DNA of 64,000 nucleotides from Stomorhina lunata (taxonomy: Eukaryota > Arthropoda > Insecta > Diptera > Rhiniidae). The notes beneath the pieces are model-generated. The model was not told the origin of the DNA. It worked only from the letters and a program-made list of their open reading frames with translations, and ran no database searches. The position numbers were made by a program, and so were the translations under genes. The stretch lies in contig OW121742.1 in NCBI GenBank assembly GCA_933228675.1, forward strand, positions 127,511,983 through 127,575,982, written 5' to 3'. Positions within the stretch are counted from its first letter, which is position 1. The number at the start of each line of letters is the position of its first letter. Of this stretch, positions 40,470-51,455 are shown in pieces.

Positions 40470-40472
<3 letters not shown>
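40035..40472 (+). repeat. 12-bp satellite, left block (TAGTCTATGTCT)n
   Basis: About 36 units. The first 150 bp include variants (TCATAGTCTATG, TTAGTCTTTGTC); the rest is nearly pure. It is contiguous in type with 41,397-42,430, the two blocks being separated only by the LINE insertion. Frames read HRLRHRLR on the minus strand by chance. Confidence 0.97.
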
Positions 40473-40506
<34 letters not shown>

Positions 40507-41396
40507 GTATGGGTTTCGGAATCCTGTTTACGGATGCAAATTGGCATTCATATTCATGGCTTACGGATATGAACAGCAATCTACTATGTGAGACTCGAAC
40601 TACGTCCATACTCACTAAACCATATTCCCATGCATCGACCACTCTCCCCGCGGCACTGCTGTTAGGTATTACTTCGCGGGGCTGGTTAGCGCTACGGCTA
40701 TCTACATATTTGATACAGCTCTGTTATTTTCTTTGCGAATGTCTTCTTCATTCCTTAGTTGAAGGTGTATTTCACATATAAAATTTGACACTAGAGCCCA
40801 TTTTTCTTTAGATTGTAGCATTAAATCTACTATATTGTTGGGATTTATAGGGTCTCCCACTTCGCTCATTATCAAGTTTCTCTGTACTTGGAATCTTGGA
40901 CAGTTAAAAACTACATGCTCTGCATCTTCAGTTATTGAACACATTGGACAGTTTGGAGAATTATCTAGACCATACTTGAATAGATATCCTCTGTACCCTC
41001 CATGGCCGCTTAAGAATTGTGTTAAGTAGTAATTAACATCACCATGTTTACGTGTTATCCATTTACTAATGTTTGGAATCAGTTTGTAGGTCCATCGACC
41101 TTTTTCTGTATTTTCCCACCTTCTTTGCCATTTCACAATAGTATCATCTCTTTCAATTTGTTTTCTCTCGCGGGGGTTTTCTTCTCTATTGTTTTCCTTG
41201 GCTACATAAATGCTATGTGCCTCAAAGGAAGACAAGTCAATAGGGATCATACCAGCAATTATCGCTGAAGCTTCAAGAGATATTGTTCTGTATCCGCTAC
41301 AGACTCGGAGGCAACTCTGACGGAATAGTGAGATTATGTTTTTACGTGTCGTGTTTTTAATGGACCTGGCCCAAATAGGAGCTCCATACAGTAAGA
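40473..41396 (-). mobile_element. 5'-truncated R1/LOA-group LINE inserted in the 12-bp satellite
   Basis: On the minus strand the element runs from 41,396 to a poly(A) tail of about 33 bases (poly-T at 40,472-40,505 on the plus strand). It comprises the end of ORF2 (to 40,702) and about 200 bp of 3' UTR. The satellite word TCTATGTCTT stands on both sides (40,464-40,473 and 41,397-41,406), consistent with a target duplication, although the periodic target makes this uncertain. Truncation at the 5' side and a 3' poly(A) fit target-primed reverse transcription. Confidence 0.9.
40646..40681 (-). other. GC-rich hairpin in the LINE 3' UTR
   Basis: CCCCGCG (40,646-40,652) pairs with CGCGGGG (40,675-40,681) around a 22-nt loop. 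It is one of few GC-rich stems in this AT-rich window. It could help the element's reverse transcriptase recognise its RNA; that role is inference. Confidence 0.55.
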
Positions 41397-41397
41397 T
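40702..41397 (-). pseudogene. LINE ORF2 C-terminal fragment (R1/LOA-group)
   Basis: About 231 codons are open with no stop, from the truncation point to a natural stop. The N-terminal part shows LLYGAPIWA and LRVCSGYRTIS..AGMIPIDL, typical of the region after the reverse transcriptase domain in this group. Next comes KGRWTYKLIPNISKWITRKH and YYLTQFLSGHGGYRGYL, then a zinc-knuckle-like CPMC-x7-H-x4-C ending in CPRF. The reverse transcriptase and endonuclease domains are missing, so the copy is dead, but the lack of stops suggests a recent insertion. The first ATG at 41,250 is internal and not a real start. Confidence 0.9.
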
Positions 41398-42430
41398 CTA
41401 TGTCTTAGTCTATGTCTTAGTCTATGTCTTAGTCTATGTCTTAGTCTATGTCTTAGTCTATGTCTTAGTCTATGTCTTAGTCTATGTCTTAGTCTATGTA
41501 TTAGTCTATGTCTTAGTCTATGTCTTAGTCTATGTCTTAGTCTATGTCTTAGTCTATGTCTTAGTCTATGTCTTATTCTATGTCTTATTCTATGTCTTAG
41601 TCTATGTCTTAGTCTATGTCTTAGTCTATGTCTTAGTCTATGTCTTAGTCTATGTCTTAGTCTATGTCTTAGTCTATGTCTTAGTCTATGTCTTAGTCTA
41701 TGTCTTAGTCTATGTCTTAGTCTATGTCTTAGTCTATGTCTTAGTCTATATCTTAGTCTATGTCTTAGTATATGTCTTAGTCTATGTCTTAGTCTATGTC
41801 TTAGTCTATGTCTTAGTCTATGTCTTAGTCTATGTCTTAGTCTATGTCTTAGTCTATGTCTTAGTCTATGTCTTAGTCTATGTCTTAGTCTATGTCTTAG
41901 TCTATGTCTTAGTCTATGTCTTAGTCTATGTCTTAGTCTATGTCTTAGTCTATGTCTTAGTCTATGTCTTAGTCTATGTCTTAGTCTATGTCTTAGTCTA
42001 TGCCTTAGTCTATGTCTTAGTCTATGTCTTAGTCTATGTCTTAGTCTATGTCTTAGTCTATGTCTTAGTCTATATCTTAGTCTATGTCTTAGTCTATGTC
42101 TTAGTCTATGTCTTAGTCTATGTCTTAGTCTATGTCTTATTCTATGTCTTAGTCTATGTCTTAGTCTATGTCTTAGTCTATGTCTTAGTCTATGCCTTAG
42201 TCTATGTCTTAGTCTATGTCTTAGTCTATGTCTTAGTCTATGTCTTAGTCTATGTCTTAGTCTATGTCTTATTCTATGTCTTAGTCTATATCTTAGTCTA
42301 TGTCTTAGTCTATGTCTTAGTTTATGCCTTAGTCTATGTGTTAGTCTATATCTTAGTCTTTGTCTTAGTCTTTGTCTTAGTATATATGTATCTGAGTCTA
42401 TGTCAGTTTTATTCCATGTAATTCTTAGTC
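41397..42430 (+). repeat. 12-bp satellite, right block (TAGTCTATGTCT)n
   Basis: About 85 units, mostly TAGTCTATGTCT with scattered single-base variants (TATTCTATGTCT, TATATCTTAGTC, TATGCCTTAGTC). Units become more variable in the last 100 bp. As 12 bp is 4 codons, one frame stays open for 361 codons (VYVL repeats), an artefact. Confidence 0.97.
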
Positions 42431-44029
42431 TAGATATTGATATTCATTTTACTCCCTTAAGTATGCTACAAAACCTAAATACTCTAACATAAACTTATGA
42501 TCCCTTTTGTTATGATCAAAAAGCTTTTTTCAAGATTTTTTCTTTGTAAAACATTTTTTACTTTTACGATGATTGAAATTTCTATTTTATTTCAAAGAAA
42601 ATAAGCAAATAACTTAATTTATGAGCCAAGTTTTAAAAGCCATAAATTGTGAAAGATTAACATTTTTCCTCGTATGGAAACTTGATGAATTACTGAGAAA
42701 TTATTGTTAAAATTTTATAACCAATTTAATACAATTGATAAAAATCTTAACAAATTTAAGCTTTTTTTCAGACATTCCATTTTTTATTTTCGTTCAAACA
42801 AATAAATCAAGTGGTCAACTTTAACTTCTTGAAGACGACCTCTTCTTCAGTGTAAACAAATGATGATGAAGAGCCGAAGATGAAGATGAAGCTGTTTTGG
42901 GTCAGATAAACCTTAAAAACAAGAAGCTTTATAATGATTTCTGTAAAAAATTTTCATTTTAACCATAAAACATAAATGAATAAATAAATGCCAACACGTA
43001 CAGCATATTTTGGTCTGTTAATTGACTACAATAAGAAAAATTATACAATTAAAAATTAAAAGATAAAATGAACAAGACAATTTTTGAAAGATTCCAGTGC
43101 TTAAACAAATTCTTTGAAAATAATTTATGGACATCTTAGAGATTTTATTTAGGAAAATATTTCACATTTCAAAATGAAATAAAGAACAAAAAAGCTAATA
43201 AATTTTGATGGTTTATTGTAAAACAGATTTGTAAAGCACCTTTTTTTTCTTCTTGCTCCAAAATTTAACCAAAATCTATTGTATGAGACTTTTTCAGACT
43301 CAACAAGACGTTATGAATTCTTCCCCTTTATGTTTTGTGGTTCATGATTTTTTTAAAAGGAAATGTAGATCAAGTGCTAGAGATATAGAAATAAATTTCT
43401 TTGACTCTATATAAACAAACTTTATGAAAAATTTATATGATTATTTTTTCGGTTAAAAACCCATTAAAAATGATTATTTCTTGTGTTTGTTTAGATTTTT
43501 ATTTAAAATTATAAAAAATTTGTAGAGAAATGAAGCAAATGAAAAATGTTTTATTTCCATTAAAATGACACTATTATTTCCAAAGAATAATAAATACAAG
43601 TAATAATGTAATAATTTAGAGCAGACTTTATTAATGTTAATTGTCCTAAATTCATTTTATGTGATCACTTTTTTCGTTTTAATACTCCTCATTATGACTT
43701 GAGAGCAGAGTAAGTGGCAGACAGATACATTAATTTTAAAAAGTTTTGGTTTTTATGATTTTGTTGCTTAGAATTTTCGTTTTATTAATTTTTATGAATT
43801 TATTACATGTGTTCTCCTGTTTACTCCAAAGAAATTGGTAAGATTGTTTATTGGAAAATTATGGAATTTCAAAGAAATGCAATGAAAATATTATTTTTGA
43901 GATTTATTTTGAAAAACTTGTCCAAGGGAGTAGAACTATATATGGATTAAGACCTGGACTAAGACATAAACTATGAAAGACTTTGAAATGCATGCAGAAA
44001 TTTTATACAAAATTTTAAAGACAAAAATT
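42431..44029. other. Non-coding sequence
   Basis: No supported gene in 1.6 kb. GACTAAGACATAAACTATG at about 43,958-43,976 resembles the reverse complement of the 12-bp satellite unit. Confidence 0.55.
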
Positions 44030-44365
44030 ACACTACTCCACAAAATTAAACTTTTTGCATTACAATTGACCACCACTGTATTTTTTTATTTGTTGTGGTC
44101 TCCTATTATAAAAACGTTCAAGATTTTTTTACAAAATTGGCCATTTTTCTACAGGCGGATCCATTAATTTTATCATATTTAAAAAAAAAATACAGAATAA
44201 AATACAAATAAAAATATCTTCAAGTGCTCTAAAGATCATTTTTTGATACTATTAACTGATTCGGAGTTTTTTGCACTTCATTGTTAAGTTTTTTTCTGTA
44301 AATTTAAATTTTTTTAAAAGATTTATCAAAAATTTTGGAACATCAAACGTTAAGTTAAAAAGTTT

Positions 44366-44758
44366 TTCTGTAGTGTATTGCACTTAGATCCCAATTTATT
44401 ACAATTATTTATTATTGTAATAAATAGTTTTAGCAACAACAAAAATGTGGGAAATAAAGAAAAGATAAAACTGAAAAATGTTAATGTGTTTCTGTTCAGA
44501 TGGTAATCTTCGCTTTATTCTGATAATTGTTGGATACAATAATTCTTATTTATTCTGTCCCGCAAATAAGATATAATGTGTGGTTTTCGCTCTGTCTAGA
44601 ATTAGGGATAATCCTCCTGAAGAGATGGCCTAACCAACCATCTAAACGCGTCGAGGAAAGTTGTCCACCAACATTTTTTGGTCTTATTAAAAAACCATTT
44701 ATTACAATAATAAATAATTGTTATAGATTGGGATCTTAGTGCAATATACTACAGTAAA
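44366..44758. mobile_element. Family A, most complete copy, with ~62-bp inverted repeats
   Basis: The left end CTGTAGTGTATTGCACTTAG..ATCCCAATTTATTACAA is mirrored by the right end TATAGATTGGGATCTTAGTG..CAATATACTACAG. The ~390-bp element is non-coding, with interior words GGATAATCCTCCTGAAGAGA and AACGCGTCGAGGAAAG. The repeat ends contain an inner palindrome around TTTATTATTGTAATAAA. It lies inside family D copy 1. Confidence 0.85.
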
Positions 44759-45360
44759 ATTTTTTTTTATTTTTTTAACAATTCATTAAAAATCGAATAT
44801 GATAAAAATACACCAATTTCATTACATTGTCACAAACTGTGATAGTTTTAAATTAAATAAGCCTCATTTCCTGAAAATCGTTTCATAAATAGTGATTTTG
44901 TTAATCAAAAAGTAAATGAAATGAGTAGCAATGTCAAGTCTAAAGGTAGAAGAATTTGACAGATTAGAAAACATCTGACTGCCGCCCGGAGCCGCTTGCC
45001 GCGTACATTGGCCTCCCACCTTAAAGTATTTTGAAAATTGTAATTGGGTATTTTCACTTTATTGTCAATAAAACCAACATTTATTCATGTATTTGCACGA
45101 AATAATGCTTCGGTTCTCAGCTAGTAATTGGGAGATTGTTGATGATAATATCAACAAAATGAGTCTTCTGGGATTCGTATAGATGATCAAAAAAAGATTA
45201 ATCAGCTTGGTGATCAAAAAAGTATACAAAATGACTCATAGACGCTTAGCAAGCGACTAGTTGAAAATAGCACAAAAAAATCTTGCAAAATGTGCGTAAT
45301 ATAACTGTTTTTCGGTGATACAAAAAAATGTCACAAAAAGACTCGTATCTCATTATGTGG

Positions 45361-45410
45361 GTGATGTGGCTTAGTTGGTTAGCACGTCGACTAATACTTT
45401 GTTGAGTAAT
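45361..45410 (+). mobile_element. tRNA-like 5' half (A box), SINE relic
   Basis: TGGCTTAGTTGG at 45,367-45,378 is a perfect match to the tRNA A-box consensus and continues TTAGCACGTCGACTAATACT like a D-arm and anticodon region. It then stops resembling a tRNA at TTTGTTGAGTAAT and no B box follows. The last recognisable word, GTTGA, is where the 562-bp unit at 54,832 begins, and that unit carries a B box. Confidence 0.6.
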
Positions 45411-46034
45411 AAAAAGCTTTATCTCTTCCTTTTTAACAAATCTAATCATAAAAACGAGTCATTAAAGACTCTTTTTCAAGAGTCGTATGAAGGATATGGC
45501 ATTCTTCTCACACAAAAAGATCATTTTTGGCTCATAAGTGATATCATAAATAATCATTTTAATCGTGCAGCAGGGTCAAAAAAGACTCATATATGATAAA
45601 AATTAAAAAAATGCTAGCTGGGTTATTTATAATATTTACAGTTTTTAGATCGTGAAATAAATAGCTTTTGAAATCTTCGATTTTTTAAGAATTTTTTAAT
45701 AAAAAAATTTTTCGATTTTGAAAAAAAAAAATACATTTTTATATGAAAAACTCCACAACCATTGACCATATGAAAAAAATGTCTTATGAAAGCTTAAAGA
45801 AAATTTTGTGGTGAATCCACCGGTGTTTCTTTCGAGGAATTTAGATAAGCAATTCCCAAAATATGATAAAATTAATGAAACGACCTATATGAAAATCCGT
45901 TATTTTAGAAAAAAAATTTAAAAAAAGTCTTATCCATAGAATTTTAAATTTTGCGTGTTTTTGTACTTAGGGGTCACAATACATCGAAATTAAATAGTTA
46001 GGCTTTAAAGTAATATCTCTTGTTGACCAGTGTT

Positions 46035-47470
46035 ATTTAAGAAAATTTTTCATATAATTTTTTTCAAAAATTTTTCAACTTTTTTTTTACGAAAAATTTT
46101 CTTTACAATTTTAATATTTTTTAACGTAAAACTTGCTTTTGGATGAAAAATATTCTCTTAAAGAAAATATTTATTTAACTTTCATATCAAATATTTGCTT
46201 AATACCAAATCATTAGCAAAAAAGAAATGTCCTTCCATCTTCCTACTAACACTAAATATTTATGTCTGAGTGTTATTTTTTTATTGTTTCGAGCCAGACA
46301 CTTGTTTATTGTTCATTGTCCTGGCTGATTTTTAATCAACATTAAAAAATCCTGCGACACCCAAACATTTTCACAGGAACAAAAAGCTCCAAACAAGACC
46401 TTAATAAAAATATTAATGAGTCTTTAGCGTTTGTTGTATTAAAACAATATTTTATATTTGTTGTTTCCATTTTATTATTCTCGTATTTATCCGTCAACCA
46501 AAAATTACTAGGAATTTATTTTCACATTTTTTTTTCTCTAGTTCCTGTTCCTCGATATATCTTCGAACCATTCTCCAACATTCCTGCTTTCTTGTATGTC
46601 ACCCATAAAACAAATGTCTAAAAAGTTCCTCTTTGTTTTTGTTTTAACGTGGCGTGAATTTTTACACGCCATATAAATAATGAGCTCCTTTTATACTGAA
46701 ATCCTCTCGAATAAGTATAAAGCAAAAGTCCAACTTTTGTTGGATTTAAAATAAAACAACTCCCTAAAAGCCAGTTACCTTTAGCAGTCCCGTGGTGGTG
46801 TTATGGAGTTTGGTTAATAAATGTCAAAATAAAAACCCACCTTTAGTGGACACGAAAGAGCTTAAAAAATACAAGAATTATTTGGCAGTATTTCATCAAA
46901 GCTGCGAAACTTTTTCTGTTTTTATGAAGGTACTTAATTTTTTTGCAAAAACGTATTTTTCGCAATTTTTTTTCTTCCTTTTTTATAATTGCCACCCTTT
47001 AAGCTATTTAGCTTCGCTGATTTGTGTTTCTGTTTTTTTTTGCATTTGACTTGATTTTTAATAAGGAAAAACTTTCTCCTCACTGATTATCCTTAATAAG
47101 TTGTTTTTTTTTTTAATTTCTGTTTTTATGGGTTCATTTCCCAGCGGTCAATTATTTTGACGTCTGTGATTTTTTTGTCACGTTTCAAGTTTCAGGTAAT
47201 TTCTGTTGGTTTTTTTTGTTGAAGTTTTTCTTTTCGTTTTAATAATTTCATTTTAATTTCCGTTGAATTAAACAAATATATTATAAACATGCATGCATGA
47301 GCATGTTTTAAGAGGATACGAAATGTTTAAAAATCATTTTAGCAAAATAATTTTTGCAAACAGAAAAACAGTGAAAATCAAAAGGAATATTTATATTCAA
47401 ATATTTTTTTGTAATTATAAGTCGAGAGCCTATATTCAATACCGACTATGAACCAAGTAAGGAGAGGTTA
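46035..47470. other. Non-coding sequence
   Basis: No supported gene in 1.4 kb. A small hairpin GGCGTG/CACGCC lies at 46,651-46,670. The 85-aa frame at 46,792-47,049 matches nothing I know. Confidence 0.55.
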
Positions 47471-47768
47471 AAAACTGTTTATTATAATCAAAAATTTTTA
47501 TTAGAAAATATGTAACTATTATAAAAACAACAAGTAAGAAAAGCTATAGTCGATCAAGCCCGACTATATGATACTCTTCACTATTAAGGTCAATTATGGA
47601 CCAACAATTCAACAAGTTACAAACTGTTTATTTTAATCCAAAATTTTTATTAGAAAATATTTAACTATTATAAAAACAACAAGTACGAAAAGCTATAGTC
47701 GATCAAGCCCGACTATATGATACTCTTCACTATTAAGGTCAATTATGGACCAACAATTTAACAAGTTT
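47471..47768 (+). repeat. 149-bp tandem duplication spanning a family-G 5' end
   Basis: Two adjacent units with few differences begin ACTGTTTATT at 47,474 and 47,623. Each includes the start AACAAGTA.GAAAAGCTATAG and CAATTATGGACCAACAATT. The duplication therefore occurred after the element had inserted. Confidence 0.9.
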
Positions 47769-48493
47769 TCTTTAAGTGTAAAAAACATACATACATATAC
47801 TATGTGTTACTTTTTCATAATATTGAGATTTAAGTACATTTATGTCATTTCCGGCTAAGGGCCTTATATGGAAGCTATTTTCAATTGCGAAACGATTGTT
47901 ATCAAATTTCGGTTATTGGTTTATATTTACGAAATATTTATCTATGCAAAGTTTTAGTAATAAAATGAATTTATCTATAGATTTATAAGCTTTTTTGTGC
48001 TTTTATGAGTATTTAAACTACTTTTGAGAATGTGTCTTGTATGGGAGGTATAGTCAAATATGGGTCGATGGGATACAAAATTAGGTACACTGATTAAGGT
48101 TATTTTAAGCAATATTTATACTGAATATAATTTAAATATAACTAAATTTGTTACTGTAAAGGAACAAAAACTCTATTCCGGGAAGACATTCCTATGGGAG
48201 TTACCCGAAATAGTAATCAAACTTTGCCAAAAAGAATAAAAATAGTCCTCGGACTAAAATATGAGCCTGTGCTAAATTTCATCAAATTATCTTAAAAGTT
48301 ACGACTTGATCAATGATAAAAAACTTACATGGACAACCGGTCAGCCAGACGGACGGACTAGCTCGTTAAAACAACTCAGGGAGTGATTCTGATTGATTGA
48401 TATACTAAAAGGTGGCCCTCAGACCAATATTTCTAAGCTTTCAAACATCAACCCAATATACCCTTTCCACCTATGTTGATGGAGGGTATAACA
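47527..48493 (+). mobile_element. Family G element, longest copy
   Basis: The 5' end AACAAGTAAGAAAAGC is followed by the hairpin ATAGTCG/CGACTAT, then TCATTTCCGGCTAAGGGCC, a block ending ATAGTCAAATATGGGTCG, CTCTATTCCGGGAAGAC, CAGACGGACGGACTAGCTCG and a 3' end GGAGGGTATAAC. It is about 0.97 kb including a 149-bp duplication of its 5' end, and has no coding capacity. The arrangement resembles the non-autonomous Helitron-like elements common in flies; the class is an inference. Confidence 0.75.
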
Positions 48494-48739
48494 ATTTTCC
48501 AATAAAAAGTGGTTTGAAATAAAAATAGTTCATTGACGATATTGAATATAGGCTCCCGAAGTATTTCCCTTGTCTAAGCTGATCTATTTTGGGTATCGTC
48601 TCTATATATATATCCGGAGTTTGATTTTGGCAGTCTTAATTTTATTGCTCCTTTTGGAATAAAATTTTACAAAAAAGGCTTATAAGCTAATTTAAAATAA
48701 CAAAATTGTTGGGATGGTAAAATTATTCGCACTTGATCC

Positions 48740-49120
48740 CAGTATTTTACATTTATTTATTAATGTAATAGACAATTTATTGACAAAAGCCCAAAAATAT
48801 TTAACAGAGCCACTTCTTCAGGAGGAGTATCCCTACTTTTAGACTTATCGAAAACCTGCATTATTACCTATTTTACAAACACAATCATTACGAATTATGT
48901 ATGTAAATCAAAGGTAAAAGCTCAGATTTTCGACTGAACAAAAGAAAACACAGATAAAGGAAGAGAAACTGAAAAATGTTTGTGTTTTGCTTTTGTTGAG
49001 TCGATAATCTGAGCTTTTACCTTTGATTTACCAACATAATTCGTAATGATTGTGTTTGTAAAATAGCTCATAATGCGAGGTTTTCGATCTGTCTAAAAGA
49101 AGGGTCACTCCTGCTGAAGC
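48740..49120. mobile_element. Family A fold-back derivative
   Basis: The left arm (48,812-48,951) and right arm (48,981-49,120) are reverse complements for about 140 bp (shared: ACAAACACAATCATTACGAA, AAATCAAAGGTAAAAGCTCA), with a 29-nt spacer. Words match the interior of family A (CTTCAGGAGGA, CTGAAAAATGTTTG). On the far left, TTTATTAATGTAATAGACAA is a diverged family-A terminus. The 81-aa minus frame is incidental. Confidence 0.85.
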
Positions 49121-49150
49121 TGATGTTCCCACAAATATCAAAAAGCGTAG

Positions 49151-50009
49151 AGGAATTATACTCCGTATACAAGATTTTAATTCTAAGACGCTTGAACTAT
49201 GTCCCTCTATTTGTTTGAGAACCGGGAGGGAAAATTTTGTAATTTTTTTTTTTTTGTAAATTTTTTTTTGCAAAAGTATGATTATTAAATTTTGCGATAT
49301 ATACCCCCAGAAAGTAGTCAGAAGACTAAAACTGTAAACTAATTATTATATGTCGCTACATAATACGATTAACTTTCCATCCAATTGATCAGATTTCTTT
49401 GTAACATATAGAAATAGGTATGAGACAAACTTTAAGTATTCCGGTTGACTTTCATTTGATTTTTAGTTCAAGTTCAATTTTAAAGTCATTTCTGTTGAAT
49501 TAGGATTATTTCTGGTACAAGGCCAGAACCTAGGTCTTATGTTCAATTCGTTTTGTAAAAGTGGGTATAAGACCATTTTCATTACTTGATTTTTGAATTG
49601 GAAGATATTAGTATCCATTTTTATTGCTCGAAATTCATATTTTACGGAAATGTTTTTAAAAAGGAATGTTATTATAAACCTTAACTATTAAGTTTCAATC
49701 GATTTTCTGATCAATTCTAAAGTTTCGTATTAGATACCATTCAAATTTATTACTTATAAGTAATTTTTTTAAGCTGACATGTTTAATTTTTAAAAAACTG
49801 TATTATGCATAAAAAAATTTATCGTCTTGGTCTAAAAAGTACATTTTGTTTTCATATTTGGTACGAAATCAAGAAAGCCATTTTCCATCCCAGAAACCGG
49901 GGACCACCAATAGGAGAAAATTTGTGAATGAGTATGTGTTTTACTTGTATTAGTGTTACTTTGTAAAACAGTGCAAGTAACAAAATACAAATAATAGCCA
50001 AAGTCCAAC
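49151..50009. other. Non-coding sequence
   Basis: No gene or clear repeat seen; a T-rich patch at about 49,242-49,270 only. Confidence 0.55.
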
Positions 50010-50600
50010 TCATTGTGAAAATACATTCTCAAAGTGCAGATCATAGTTTAAGTGAAAGTCATTCTCGATATGCAAGTCATTGCCGAAGTGCAAATCATGG
50101 TAAAAGTGCAAGTCATTCTCAAAATGCAAGTCATTATCAATGTGCAAATCATTTTCAAAGTGCAAGTCATTCCCAAAGGGCAAATGAAAAATGGCAGTTA
50201 TTCTCAAAGTGCAAATCATAGTTAAAGTGCAAGTCATTGCTGAAGTGCAAATCATGGTCAAAGTCCAAGTCATTCTCAAAGAGCAAATCATTCTCAAAGT
50301 GCAAGTCATCCCCAAAGAGCAAATTAAAAATGGCGGTCATTCTCAAAGAGCAAATCATTATCAAAGTACAAGTCATTGCCTAAGTGCAAATTAAAAATGG
50401 CAGTTATTCTCAAAGTGCAAATCATAGTTAAAGTACAAGTCATTGCAGAAGTGTAAATCATGGTCAAAATGCAAGTCATTCTCAAAGTGCAAATCATGGT
50501 CAAAGTGCAAGTCATTCTCAAAGCGCAAGTCATTCTGAATGTGCAAATCATTCTCAAAATGCAAGTCGTTCTCAAATTGCAATTCATTGTCAAAGTGAAA
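50010..50600 (+). repeat. 18-bp minisatellite, about 32 units
   Basis: Units resemble CAAGTCATTCTCAAAGTG. Blocks beginning AAAATGGCAGTTATTCTC (about 50,188 and 50,394) or AAAATGGCGGTCATTCTC (about 50,327) mark irregular higher-order copies. As 18 bp is 6 codons, several frames on both strands stay open (HSQSASHSQ, DLHFEN, MTCTLRM types). No codon-level constraint is visible. Confidence 0.95.
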
Positions 50601-50675
50601 TTATGAAACATTCTTATATTTCGTATAATTTAATGAAATGATTCGGCAAAGGCGAATATAACCACTACTTGCCTT
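50601..50675 (-). mobile_element. 5' end of an AACAAGTAAG-type element
   Basis: On the minus strand GGCAAGTAGTGGTTATATTC then ATTCG-N7-CGAAT repeats the start-plus-hairpin arrangement of 20,067-20,101. The 18-bp minisatellite lies directly downstream in this orientation, so it may be the internal tandem repeat of this element. Confidence 0.55.
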
Positions 50676-51320
50676 TATTCAAATCACTTACTCGTATTAT
50701 TACTTTTTTCGAATATTCGAATATTTTTCCTCCAATTTATTTAGTGCTTGCTCCCACTGTATTTTTGGGTTAATTAACTTTCTCTACTTGAATTCTATGT
50801 CATGCTGAAATATTTTTTGTACTTTACTTATACTTTGTAATACGGTCTTGCAAATGACATTTAAAACAAATAATTTTGAAAAAAAAAAATAAAGTAAAAT
50901 GTAAAAAATTCTGAAGTATGTAAAAAGGTTTTACACCTTAAAACAAATGAATTTTATAAGAGGAAATAAAAAAAATGTTTTAAAATTAAGTAGCTTTAAA
51001 ATCTTATTTAAATATTTTTAAAACAGTAAGGATTCTTAGTTATAGGGCTTTAAAGTTTGAATAATAGATACATTTTTAGACCCAGATCCATATTTGATCA
51101 TACAATACCGAAAGCTAAATGGAGCATTCAATTTACAAGGCCAGAAATGATTTTTGGAACAAAACTTTTGTTTGGATGAAATTTCTCCAGTAAATTAGTG
51201 GAAAGAAATTTGTGGAAGTAGACAATTAAGCAAATTAGATGTTCGAATTTTAACAGCTCCTAGTACTTCAGTTGCTTCTGAACGTCCCCGTAGCCCCCAC
51301 AGCTTCTTCTTTTAATTTTT
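50676..51320. other. Non-coding sequence
   Basis: Nothing recognised; no gene, RNA or repeat. Confidence 0.55.
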
Positions 51321-51324
51321 TTAT

Positions 51325-51455
51325 ACCCACATTTTGATTTTTGATTTATACCCACATTTTGGGTAAATACCCAAGTGCTTGGGTAAATACCTGGGTATTT
51401 ACCTTTTAATACCCAATTTACCATTTGGGTATTTACCCTTGTCCCATCACTAGTT
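51325..51455. repeat. Cluster of GGGTAAATACCC-type palindromes
   Basis: TATACCCACATTTTG occurs twice, followed by GGGTAAATACCC, GGGTAAATACCTGGGTATTTACC and GGGTATTTACCC within about 110 bp, ending CCCATCACTAG. Read in reverse the end is CTAGTGATGGGAC, similar to some hAT termini (CAGTGATG). No second terminus was found. Confidence 0.6.

Larger units (their letters stand above)
44030..46034. mobile_element. Family D element, copy 1
   Basis: The left block starts ACACTACTCCACAAAAT and includes GTTGTGGTCTCCTATTATAA; the right block (45,848-46,034) includes TTTTTGTACTTAGGGGTC and ends TGTTGACCAGTGT. Both blocks recur in the same order and orientation at 60,718-62,847, so they probably delimit one element. 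The ends ACACTACTCCACAA and (reverse complement) ACACTGGTCAACAA look like short terminal inverted repeats. The interior here contains a family-A copy, a tRNA-like relic and other sequence; no transposase is seen. Confidence 0.7.

Noticed and set aside
40611..40622. A box TGGTTTAGTGAG in the LINE 3' UTR
   Set aside because: It lies only about 10 bp from the B-box-like word, too close for a tRNA promoter; the imperfect A box at about 40,633 has better spacing.
41336..42421. 361-codon open frame of VYVL repeats
   Set aside because: It is the 12-bp satellite read in a stop-free frame; its first codons are antisense to the LINE. No non-repetitive protein content.
40035..42430. Telomeric repeat of the TTAGG type
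   Set aside because: The 12-mer contains TTAG but not TTAGG arrays, and it is internal to the window with unrelated sequence on both sides.
45361..45410. tRNA gene
   Set aside because: Only the 5' half matches; no T arm or B box follows.
50010..50600. CRISPR-like regular repeat
   Set aside because: Units are contiguous 18-mers with no unique spacers, and the DNA is of animal type.
50010..50611. Histidine/serine- or asparagine-rich frames in the 18-bp repeat
   Set aside because: Several frames on both strands are open at once, as expected for an 18-bp period; no start context or conserved flanks.
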